A stretch of 31,976 bases of DNA. Origin: JBBAAP01 sp043808305. GTDB taxonomy: Bacteria; Planctomycetota; MHYJ01; JACQXL01. The notes beneath the pieces were generated by a model. That model worked only from the letters and a program-made list of their open reading frames with translations, was not told where the DNA came from and ran no database searches. The translations under genes and the position numbers were made by a program. Below are positions 17,494 through 24,650 of the stretch, piece by piece. Positions within the stretch are counted from its first letter, which is position 1, and each line of letters begins with the position of its first letter. The stretch covers positions 1 through 31,976 of the forward strand of contig JAZDFB010000060.1 of NCBI GenBank assembly GCA_043808305.1, read 5' to 3'.

Positions 17494-20382
17494 TTATTTG
17501 CCAATCAGTTTCTTCCATTCCTCTATTTGTTGTTTTATCTGGGCCGCGCCGGGGTGATTGGGAGCAAGTTTAAGGAATTGCTCGCTGTCAGCTATGGCTT
17601 TTTGGTAATCTTTCTTCGAGCCATAGGCGCCACTTCGGTTGCCGTAGGCGTTGACATAGTTTGGGTTCAATTCTATTGCCTTGGTATAATCCTTGATTGC
17701 CAGCTCGATATCGCCTTTTTCAAAATAGGCCAGGCCTCGGTTACTGTATGCCCTGTAATTTTGGGGATCCAATCTTATGATTTCATTAAAATCAGCCATG
17801 GCTTTGTCTGTTTCCCCTTTTTGGCTGTATCTAAGACCGCGGTTGTTATAGGCATCAATATATTTGGGGTCCAATATGATTGCCCGGCTGTAGTCTGCTA
17901 TGGCTTTGTCCATTTCGCCCTTGGCGTCGTAGCCGACGCCGCGGCTGTAGTATGCCTTGGCGTATTGCGGGTTAAACTTGATTGCCTGGCTATATTCGGC
18001 GATGGCTTTGTCGAACGCGCCTTTATCATGATAGATAATCCCGCGATTGTAATACACTTCAGGATATTCAGGATTCAGCCTGATGACTTCATCATAGTCG
18101 GCAATAGCTTTGTCTAACTCGCCTTTTATTCTATAGGCGCTGCCGCGGTTGCTATATGCCTCAATATATTTAGAGTCAAGCCGAATTGCCTCATCAAAGT
18201 CTGAAATAGCTTTATCTAACGCGCCCTTCAACAAATAGGCTCTGCCGCGATTTTCATATGCCTCGGCATACTTGGAGTCAAGCCGGATTACCTCATTGAA
18301 ATCCGCGATGGCCTTATCTAACTGTTTTCCCTCGCGATAAATGTTGCCGCGTTCGTAGTAGGCTTTCATATATCGGGGGTCTAATCTGACTGCCTGGCTG
18401 AAATCCGCAATGGCTTTGTCCAGTTCGCCCTGGCTATGATAAGTATTGCCGCGATTGAAGTATGGCCTGCTTTCTTCGGGGCTCAGTTTGATTGCCTGGC
18501 TGTAGTCTGCAATGGCTTTATCTGAATCGTTTTTGCCGTTATAGGAATTGCCCCGGGTATGATATGCCGAGGCAAATTGCGGATTAAGGCTGAGCGCTTT
18601 GTCACAGTCTGCAATTGCCCTGTCGAATTCACCTTTATCATTGTAGGCGATGGCGCGATTGTTATATGACGTGGCATAGTTTTGGTTTATCCTGATTGCC
18701 TCACTATAGTCCGCAATAGCGTTGTCTAATTGGCCTTTAATAAAATAGGTAGTGGCGCGGTTATTATACGCCTCAGCATAATCTGCATAAAGCTCTATGG
18801 CTTTGTTGAAACTCACTAAAGCGTCGTCATATCTCTTTTGATAATATTCAAGCTGGCCTTTAGCAAAATATCCGATATGGCTTCCCGGGTCATATTTAAG
18901 GACCATCTCAAAGTCAGGAATAGCCTCCTCAAGCTTATCACGAATAAAAGCAGTAATCACTGCCCGTTCGTAATACGAATAGGCCAATGTCGGAGTAGTT
19001 TTAATCGCCTTGGTAAAATATTCATATGCCTTATCACTGTCTCGCTTGTCCATATATGCATAGCCGATGACCTGATATGCATCACCGTAGGTCGAGTCTA
19101 TTTTGAGGGCGTCCTGGGCAAACTGTATCTTTTGGTCTGGCGTCGGCGCGCCGTTTGCCCGGTCCAGAATCGCCTTGGCCTCAACCCTTAAGTCCAAAGC
19201 TCTCTGCGCCTTGTCCGCCACCGCTTTGGCCTGCGTTTCTTCCTGTTGCTTTTTGGCCTCCTGCGCTTTGATTATCTTATCGCACTTCTTGAGGATGCCT
19301 TTTATGGCTTCATCACCCGGCGACAGAACCAGCAATTTATTGCATATTGCACGCGCCTGGTCAAATTGGTCTTTATCAAATACCTGCTGGGCTTCCTGGC
19401 GGTATCGGGCTATTAGCTGTCTTTTGTTTGATGAGGAAACCAGCAGGCTGATTACTACGACTGCCAGGACAACAATTGCGCCGGCTATAGCCAGGCTGGC
19501 GACCTTGTTCTTGGCCGCCTTAATCCATAATTTAGTTACCCGGCTTGTCCGTTTAGCGGTGATAGCGCCTCCCTCCAAGTATCGCTTTATATCCCTCTCT
19601 ATCTCTGCCGCGCTCTGGTAACGCTTGGTCTTTTCCTTCTCCAGGCACTTCAGGCAGATGGTCTCAAGGTCCTTTGGTATTATCTTGATGACGGACGAAG
19701 GCGAAGGCGGCTCATTGTTTATGACATTGTTAAGCACCTCGTAAATCTCGTTGCCCGAAAACGCTAACCGTCCGGTCAGGCAGTGATATAATGTTGCTCC
19801 TAAGGAGAAGATGTCGGAACGCGGGTCAATCTCGTCCTTTCGACCCATGGCCTGCTCGGGTGACATATAATTGGGCGTACCTACGGCTGTGCCGGTCATG
19901 GTCAGGGAGCGGTCCAGTCCGGTCAGTTGCTTGGCCAGTCCGAAATCTGTCAGGTATGCCCGCCCGGATTTATCTATCATAATATTTGCCGGCTTTATAT
20001 CACGGTGGACCACCTTACGGCTATGGGCATAATCAAGGGCTGAGGCCATCTGCCGGATAATTACGACCATATTTTTCATATTAGGCCGTTTGGATGAGCT
20101 GATTAATTTTTCTAATGATACCCCTTCGATATAATCCATGGTGAAGTAATGCTGTTTATTGATGACGCCTGCCTCATAGACTTGGACGATGTTGGGGTGT
20201 TTGAGTTTGGCAACGGCCGAAGCTTCGCGCTGGAATCGTTCGATGAGTTCCGGGTCGGTGGAGGTTATGACCTTGAGGGCCACCCGGCGGTTCAGGTCAG
20301 GGTCTAATGCCAGATAGACCGCGCCCATACCCCCTTGCCCCAGTTTCTTTTCAACGGTATATTTTCCGAATTGAGTTAACAC
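17494..20382 (-). CDS. Membrane Ser/Thr protein kinase with 15 TPRs (TPR-kinase 1)
   Basis: 962 aa, PknB-like kinase domain at 1-270: glycine loop LGQGGMGAV at 14-22, ATP lysine K37, HRDIKPAN with catalytic D128, DFG at 146-148, MSPEQ near 173-177. All catalytic residues are present. One membrane helix at about 294-316 puts the C-terminal part outside the cytoplasmic membrane: a short coiled coil (about 360-400, AKKQQEETQAKAVADKAQ) and then fifteen TPRs of 34 residues (AY.NRG..Y..KGE.DKAIADY..AI.L.P) to about 935. Such TPR kinases are typical of planctomycetes; targets are unknown. The start is GTG at 20382 (MLTQFGKY), chosen because it aligns with kinase 2. A copy of the N-terminus precedes it at 20563-20619. 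Confidence 0.93.
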   Translation of the reverse strand: MLTQFGKYTVEKKLGQGGMGAVYLALDPDLNRRVALKVITSTDPELIERFQREASAVAKLKHPNIVQVYEAGVINKQHYFTMDYIEGVSLEKLISSSKRPNMKNMVVIIRQMASALDYAHSRKVVHRDIKPANIMIDKSGRAYLTDFGLAKQLTGLDRSLTMTGTAVGTPNYMSPEQAMGRKDEIDPRSDIFSLGATLYHCLTGRLAFSGNEIYEVLNNVINNEPPSPSSVIKIIPKDLETICLKCLEKEKTKRYQSAAEIERDIKRYLEGGAITAKRTSRVTKLWIKAAKNKVASLAIAGAIVVLAVVVISLLVSSSNKRQLIARYRQEAQQVFDKDQFDQARAICNKLLVLSPGDEAIKGILKKCDKIIKAQEAKKQQEETQAKAVADKAQRALDLRVEAKAILDRANGAPTPDQKIQFAQDALKIDSTYGDAYQVIGYAYMDKRDSDKAYEYFTKAIKTTPTLAYSYYERAVITAFIRDKLEEAIPDFEMVLKYDPGSHIGYFAKGQLEYYQKRYDDALVSFNKAIELYADYAEAYNNRATTYFIKGQLDNAIADYSEAIRINQNYATSYNNRAIAYNDKGEFDRAIADCDKALSLNPQFASAYHTRGNSYNGKNDSDKAIADYSQAIKLSPEESRPYFNRGNTYHSQGELDKAIADFSQAVRLDPRYMKAYYERGNIYREGKQLDKAIADFNEVIRLDSKYAEAYENRGRAYLLKGALDKAISDFDEAIRLDSKYIEAYSNRGSAYRIKGELDKAIADYDEVIRLNPEYPEVYYNRGIIYHDKGAFDKAIAEYSQAIKFNPQYAKAYYSRGVGYDAKGEMDKAIADYSRAIILDPKYIDAYNNRGLRYSQKGETDKAMADFNEIIRLDPQNYRAYSNRGLAYFEKGDIELAIKDYTKAIELNPNYVNAYGNRSGAYGSKKDYQKAIADSEQFLKLAPNHPGAAQIKQQIEEWKKLIGK

Positions 20383-20562
20383 CTTAGGTTCTCTTTTGCA
20401 CTAATTTCTGACACTTCGTGTCGGGATAACGTGCCGCCCCATCGGCTGTTAGAATGTAATGAGTTACAGCCGAGGATACCTGGCAGATAATTCGCTAACG
20501 CTCAAACTGCCAGAGTATAACTCCCGGAGTTTACCCCGCTTCAGGCGGGGGTCGAAGCGGCA
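20383..20562 (-). repeat. Nested palindromic element between the kinase-1 N-terminal fragment and kinase 1
   Basis: Minus strand: outer arms TTAGTGCCGC (20562 side) and GCGGCACGTTA (20440 side); inside are a CCCCGC..GCGGGG hairpin and a full family A element (20451-20521), followed by GACAC-GAA-GTGTC and TTAGTGC before GTG 20382. No gene is seen. The layered inverted repeats suggest elements inserted into elements. Confidence 0.75.
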
Positions 20563-20619
20563 CTAACCGCCCTGGCATAATTTCTTCTCAATGGCATATT
20601 TGCCGAAGGTCGTTGGCAT
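20563..20619 (-). pseudogene. 18-codon duplicate of the kinase N-terminus (fragment 1)
   Basis: Minus-strand ATG 20619 encodes MPTTFGKYAIEKKLCQGG and then TAG. It matches the first 18 residues of TPR-kinase 2 (14 or more identical) and is cut exactly where the glycine loop would continue GMGAVY. The stop is supplied by the left end (TTAGTG) of the palindromic element. It may be a relic of a disrupted kinase copy or a short leader peptide; see fragment 2 at 23546-23602. Confidence 0.8.
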
Positions 20620-20632
20620 AAACTGTATTCTA

Positions 20633-23467
20633 TTACTTTAACAGTTTCTTCCACTCCTCTATCAATTGTTTCATCTGGGCTGCCCCGGGATGATTGGGAG
20701 CAAGTTTAAGGAATTGTTCTCCATCCGCTATCGCCTTTTTGTAATCCTTCTTTAGCGAATAGGCATATCCGCGGTTCTTATAAGTGTCGGCAAAGTTCGG
20801 GTCCAGTTCTATTGACTTATTAAAATCCTTGATTGCCCGGTCCAGCTCGCCTTTTTTGCCATAGGCAACACCGCGGTTGGAGTAGGCCGTGGCATGCTTC
20901 GGATTCAGTTCTATTGCCTTGTTATAGTCCTTGAGCGCCTGCTCTGTATCACCTTTATTATCATAGGCATTACCGCGGTTGGAGTAGGCCATGGCAAGAT
21001 TCGGGTTCAATTCTATTGCCTTGCTATAGTCCTTGATTGCCCGGTCTATCTCCCCCTTTTTTTTATAGGCAACACCAAGGCCTAAGTAGGCATCGGCATG
21101 GTTCGGGTCCAGTTCTATTGCCTTATTAAAATCCTTGATTGCCTTATCTGCCTCGCCTTTACTATTATAAGTAACACCGCGGTTGTTGTAGGCTTCGACA
21201 AGGTTCGGGTCCAGTTCTATTGCCTTGCTAAAATCTTTGATTGCCCGGTCTGCCTCGCCTTTGCCATTATAGATATTACCGCGGTTGGCGTAGGGACTGG
21301 CAAGATTCGGGTTCAATTCTATTGCCTTGTTATAGTCTTTGAGCGCCTGCTCTATATCGCCTTTATTATTATAAGCATTACCGCGGTTGTTGTAGACCGT
21401 GGCAAGGTTCGGGTCCAGTTCTATTGCCTTATTAAAATCCTTGATTGCCCGGTCTGCCTCGCCTTTATTATTATAGACATTACCGCGGTTGGAGTAGGCC
21501 TCGGCAAGGTTCGGGTTCAGTTCTATTGCCTTTGTGTAGTCCGCCATTGCCTTATCTGCCTCGCCTTTCTTACCATAGGCATTACCGCGGTTGGAATAGG
21601 CCGTAGCAAGATTCGGATTCAGTTCTATTGCCTTATTATAATCCCTGATTGCCCGGTCTGTCTCGCCTTTATCATAATAGATACTCCCGCGGCTGGAGTA
21701 GGCATCGGCAAGGTTCGGGTTTAGTTCTATTGCCTTGTTATAACTAATAATCGCCTTATCATAATTCTTCTGGTGATATTCAACCGTCCCTTTAGCAAGC
21801 CAGCCGATATCGCTGTTGGGGTCTAATTCCAGAACCTTATTAAAGTCAGAAATGGCATCTTCGAGTTTGTTGTAGGTATAGGCGGTAATCATCGCCCGTT
21901 CGTAATAGGAATACGCTAATGTCGGCGTTGCCTCTATCGCCTTAGTAAAATATTCATACGCCTTATCTATTAGTTCCCGATATGCATCGGGACTTCGTCC
22001 GCTTTCGGCGGCCTTGGCCTTATATGCATAGCCGATTATTTGATAGGCATCGCCAAAAGTGGGGTCGATAGCAAGCGCCTCCTGGGCAATCTTTATCCTC
22101 TGGTCAGGGGTAGACGCTCCACTTGCTCTATCCAGTATCGTTTTTGCCCTTGCCCGCAGCTCTGCCTGTTCTATTATCGCCTTGCTCTTCTCCGCGCTCT
22201 CCTTTACCCGCTTTTCTGTCTCTTCCATTAGCGCTTGGTTCTTGGCTGTAATTATTCGGGCTTGTTCCAGAGCCGTCTTGCTCTTTTCAGCCGCATCCTT
22301 ATCATTCTTTTTCTTCTCTTCCAGCAATGTTAGACACTTCTTTTTTAGACCTTCCATCTCCGGTTCTTCCGGCAAAATCGCCAATGCCTTCTCGCACGAC
22401 GCTAAGGCTTTTTCATACTCTGATTTATTAAAGTAATAATTCGCCTCCCGGCGGTATTCCTCTAATTTGCTGGTGGTACGAAATGATGAGACTGTGGATG
22501 ATATAATTAGTCCGATTATCAATATCAGTATCGCGCCGGCAATGCCTAAGCTGGCAGTTTTATTCTTCTTCACCTTAAGTAAAACCTTGCTGATAGGAGA
22601 TGTCCGCTGGGCATCTATCTGCCCACCTCTTAAATAACTATCGATATCCTGACCCAATTCCAACGCCGTTTGATAGCGTTTGGCCTTGTCTTTCGCTAAG
22701 CATTTCAGGCAGATGGTCTCTAAGTCCTCGGGAATAGAACGGATAATGGAACTGGGCAAAGGCGGGTCTTCGTTAATGACCTTGTTTAGGACATCATATA
22801 CCTCCTTGCCGGTAAAAGGCAAGCGACCTGTCAAGCAATGATATAAAGTAGCCCCTAATGAAAAAATATCGCTCCTTTGGTCAATGGCGCCCTTTTCACC
22901 CATGGCCTGCTCCGGCGGCATATAACTCGGTGTACCGACGGTTGCGCCGGTCATTGTCAGGTGCCGGTCAAGTCCGCTCAGTTGTTTGGCAACGCCAAAG
23001 TCTGTCAAATATGCATTACCGCTATTATCTATCAGAATATTAGCCGGTTTAATATCACGGTGAACCAGTTTTTGGCTATGGGCATAATGGAGCGCTGAGG
23101 CGACCTGTTGGATAATTCGAGCTATATTCTGAAAGCTGGGTTTGGGCTTACCCCGAATAAGTTTATCTAAAGGTATGCCTTCAATATAATCCATCGTGAA
23201 GTAATGCTGTTTTCGAGCGGAGCCTCCCGCCGCCGAAGGCAGGGAAACTACGCCTACTTCATAGACCTGAACGATATTAGGGTGTTTGAGCCTGGCAACA
23301 GCTGATGATTCAAGCTGAAAGCGTTCCAGGAGTTTTTCATCCTTAGAGGTGATAATCTTGATGGCGACTTTGCGGTTCAAGGCCGGGTCTACGGCCAGAT
23401 ATACCGCGCCCATACCCCCTTGTCCTAACTTTTTCTCGATGGTATATTTTCCGAATGTTGTTGGCAT
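20633..23467 (-). CDS. Membrane Ser/Thr protein kinase with 13 near-identical TPRs (TPR-kinase 2)
   Basis: 944 aa, paralogue of the kinase downstream. Kinase domain 1-280: LGQGGMGAV at 14-22, K37, HRDIKPAN with catalytic D138, DFG at 156-158. Compared with kinase 1 it has about ten extra residues at 75-85 (LPSAAGGSAR) and about fourteen at 486-500, both encoded by palindromic DNA. A membrane helix lies near residues 305-327, then a charged coiled coil about 345-450, then thirteen TPRs to the end. The TPRs are much more alike than in kinase 1 (NLA.AYSNRGNAY.NKGE). The ATG at 23467 has no strong ribosome site. An N-terminal fragment lies upstream at 23546-23602. It probably phosphorylates cytoplasmic proteins in response to partners bound by the external TPRs (inference). 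Confidence 0.93.
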   Translation of the reverse strand: MPTTFGKYTIEKKLGQGGMGAVYLAVDPALNRKVAIKIITSKDEKLLERFQLESSAVARLKHPNIVQVYEVGVVSLPSAAGGSARKQHYFTMDYIEGIPLDKLIRGKPKPSFQNIARIIQQVASALHYAHSQKLVHRDIKPANILIDNSGNAYLTDFGVAKQLSGLDRHLTMTGATVGTPSYMPPEQAMGEKGAIDQRSDIFSLGATLYHCLTGRLPFTGKEVYDVLNKVINEDPPLPSSIIRSIPEDLETICLKCLAKDKAKRYQTALELGQDIDSYLRGGQIDAQRTSPISKVLLKVKKNKTASLGIAGAILILIIGLIISSTVSSFRTTSKLEEYRREANYYFNKSEYEKALASCEKALAILPEEPEMEGLKKKCLTLLEEKKKNDKDAAEKSKTALEQARIITAKNQALMEETEKRVKESAEKSKAIIEQAELRARAKTILDRASGASTPDQRIKIAQEALAIDPTFGDAYQIIGYAYKAKAAESGRSPDAYRELIDKAYEYFTKAIEATPTLAYSYYERAMITAYTYNKLEDAISDFNKVLELDPNSDIGWLAKGTVEYHQKNYDKAIISYNKAIELNPNLADAYSSRGSIYYDKGETDRAIRDYNKAIELNPNLATAYSNRGNAYGKKGEADKAMADYTKAIELNPNLAEAYSNRGNVYNNKGEADRAIKDFNKAIELDPNLATVYNNRGNAYNNKGDIEQALKDYNKAIELNPNLASPYANRGNIYNGKGEADRAIKDFSKAIELDPNLVEAYNNRGVTYNSKGEADKAIKDFNKAIELDPNHADAYLGLGVAYKKKGEIDRAIKDYSKAIELNPNLAMAYSNRGNAYDNKGDTEQALKDYNKAIELNPKHATAYSNRGVAYGKKGELDRAIKDFNKSIELDPNFADTYKNRGYAYSLKKDYKKAIADGEQFLKLAPNHPGAAQMKQLIEEWKKLLK
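20740..21760 (-). repeat. 102-bp tandem repeats encoding the TPRs of kinase 2
   Basis: The core motif CCGCGGTTGGAGTAGG on the plus strand recurs every 102 bp (for example 20871 and 20973), with flanks TTCTATTGCCTT and GCCCGGTC also kept at the nucleotide level. About ten units are involved. Each unit equals one 34-residue TPR, so the array is coding; its homogeneity suggests recent expansion or gene conversion. Confidence 0.85.
21971..22013 (-). repeat. In-frame palindromic element (family D) at the first TPR of kinase 2
   Basis: Plus strand TTCCCGATATGCATCGGGAC forms a 7-bp stem, followed by TTCGTCCGCTTTCGGCGG. It encodes the stretch ESGRSPDAYREL (about residues 487-498) that is absent from kinase 1, where AYMDKRDSDKAYEYF runs straight through. 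Confidence 0.75.
23214..23250 (+). repeat. In-frame palindromic element (family C) in the kinase domain of kinase 2
   Basis: Plus strand GCGGAGCCTCCCGCCGCCG then AAGGCAGGGAAAC. It encodes LPSAAGGSAR, inserted between the VYEVGVV strand and KQHYFTMDY, where kinase 1 has only VIN. A related sequence lies in the other direction relative to its gene at 24670-24703 (DUF362 gene). Confidence 0.75.
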
Positions 23468-23545
23468 TTTAGGCTCTCTTTTGCACTAACGTTTGACACT
23501 TCGTGTTGGGATAACGTGGCAGTACGTCGTATACTCCTACTGACA
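23468..23545 (-). repeat. Palindromic element between kinase N-terminal fragment 2 and kinase 2
   Basis: Minus strand: TTAGTGTCAGTA ... TACTGCCACGTTATCCC, then ACACGAAGTGT and GTTAGTGCAAAAGAG leading to ATG 23467. It has the same ends and order as the element before kinase 1 but is shorter (78 against 180 bp), lacking the nested family A copy. Confidence 0.75.
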
Positions 23546-23602
23546 CTAACCGCCCTGGCCGAGCTTTTTCTCAAGGGTATATTTGCCGAAAGTAGTTGCC
23601 AT
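23546..23602 (-). pseudogene. 18-codon duplicate of the kinase N-terminus (fragment 2)
   Basis: Minus-strand ATG 23602 encodes MATTFGKYTLEKKLGQGG and then TAG, the counterpart of fragment 1. Both end at the same codon and both receive their stop from TTAGTG of the following palindrome. The kinase gene itself starts afresh 78 bases downstream. Confidence 0.8.
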
Positions 23603-24000
23603 AAGCCTTATTATCGGTTAACACACCTTGCGCCGCCACAAGTTCATTTTATCCCAACCCAGAGTTTACTCTTAGGCTACCAAATACCCCCGCTCACTAT
23701 GTTCGGGGATAAAACCCGCTACCTCACTTCGTTCGAAGCGGCTCTAATATAGCTAATTAATAAATGCCGTCAAGTATTCGAGACCCAAACGCGCCCCTCA
23801 AGAACTCGGGATCCCGCTAATGCGGGACCCCGACGAATAGTCGGGATAACTCGCAGATAACGCTCCTTCGTCGCTAACTGCGAGTAATAACGTGACAGTC
23901 CCTAAAGGGAGGCAGCAGCTCTACGTTGTTGCATTAATCCCGTTGGCATAAACGGGATAACGTGGCAGTAACTCGCTTCGCTCGAACTGCCACTAACATT
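23603..24000. repeat. Palindrome-filled divergent intergenic region
   Basis: No gene is visible. It holds several inverted repeats: CCCCGC..GCGGGG-like arms near 23688-23740; ATCCCGC-TAAT-GCGGGA at 23810-23827; CCCGAC-GAATA-GTCGGG at 23830-23846; CTCGCAG ... CTGCGAG at 23852-23884; GTGGCAGT ... ACTGCCAC at 23962-23993, bounded by GGGATAAC and TAACA. The last is the simplest form of the element that follows the kinase fragments. Confidence 0.8.
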
Positions 24001-24011
24001 CCAGAAAATTA

Positions 24012-24039
24012 TTGACAGTTATCCAATCATAGCTATGGT
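24012..24039 (+). promoter_or_regulatory. Candidate promoter of the fabZ-like gene
   Basis: TTGACA at 24012-24017, 16-base spacer, TATGGT at 24034-24039, followed by TATAAA. It lies 30 bases before the ATG at 24069 and just outside the palindromic region, and would start the plus-strand group of genes. Confidence 0.5.
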
Positions 24040-24068
24040 ATAAATAATTATATATAGAAAAGGTTTAT

Positions 24069-24551
24069 ATGCCGTCGCCTTTGTTGTTTGATATTTCCAA
24101 GTTAGACCTGAATAAGGTAATAATAAATAAGGAAGGCATCCGCAAGATTATCCCGCACCGCTACGAAATGGAGCAGGCGGACGGGGTTTATTATTTCAGC
24201 AAGGAAGACCATATCCTGGTCGGATTTAAGAACGTCAAGCCGGAGGAATTCTGGGTCCGGGGACATATCCCGGGCCGGCCGCTGTTGCCCGGAGTCATAA
24301 TGATTGAAGCGGCCGCGCAGATGTCATCGATTTACGCCAAGCTGGCCGGCGGCGACGAATTGGCTGATAAATTCATGGGCTTTGCCGGCGTTGACCAGGC
24401 CCGTTTCCGCGGCACGGTCGTGCCGGGCGACCGGCTGATTATCATCATCAACTGCACCGACCTGAAGAGCCGCCGCGCCTTGTTCGAAACTCAGGGCATC
24501 GTCAACGGCAAACTGGTATTCGAAGCCAATATTATGGGAATGGTGGTATAA
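24069..24551 (+). CDS. fabZ: FabZ-like 3-hydroxyacyl-ACP dehydratase
   Basis: 160 aa, single hotdog fold. Removes water from 3-hydroxyacyl-ACP in fatty-acid elongation. The active-site helix is present: GHIPGRPLLPGV with H66, and EAAAQ with E80, the FabZ His/Glu pair; IPHRYEM replaces the usual LPHRYPFLL. The opening MPSPLLFDISKLDLNKV and the EMEQADG segment match the planctomycete branch of the family as I know it rather than the proteobacterial enzyme. It could act in lipid A-linked or ordinary fatty-acid synthesis; a specialised paralogue is possible. AAAGG lies 6 bases before the ATG. First gene of the rightward cluster, with a promoter candidate at 24012-24039. Confidence 0.85.
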   Translation: MPSPLLFDISKLDLNKVIINKEGIRKIIPHRYEMEQADGVYYFSKEDHILVGFKNVKPEEFWVRGHIPGRPLLPGVIMIEAAAQMSSIYAKLAGGDELADKFMGFAGVDQARFRGTVVPGDRLIIIINCTDLKSRRALFETQGIVNGKLVFEANIMGMVV

Positions 24552-24574
24552 ACCAAATTATGAGTTATGAGTTA

Positions 24575-24650
24575 TAAATTATGAATTGGGATACCGAAAG
24601 GCTCTAAATTATGAAGTATGAATTGGAATACCGAAAGGTTCTGAATTATG
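24575..24650 (+). repeat. Two direct repeats carrying a duplicated ribosome site and start region
   Basis: ATGAATTGGGATACCGAAAG and ATGAATTGGAATACCGAAAG, about 37 bases apart, each followed by a G(C/T)TCT-A/G-AATTATG segment. The second copy supplies GAAAGG and the ATG of the DUF362 gene; the first ATG is followed by an in-repeat codon run that leads nowhere obvious. It is preceded by several AATTATGA/GAGTTATGA units. Confidence 0.7.

Noticed and set aside
17527..18117. 196-codon plus-strand frame opposite the TPRs of kinase 1
   Set aside because: It is the mirror of TPR-coding DNA; the periodic codon pattern keeps the antisense frame open. The same holds for the 208-codon frame at 21098-21724.
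20740..21760. Regular 102-bp repeats as CRISPR or satellite DNA
   Set aside because: They encode consecutive TPR units of a long open frame.
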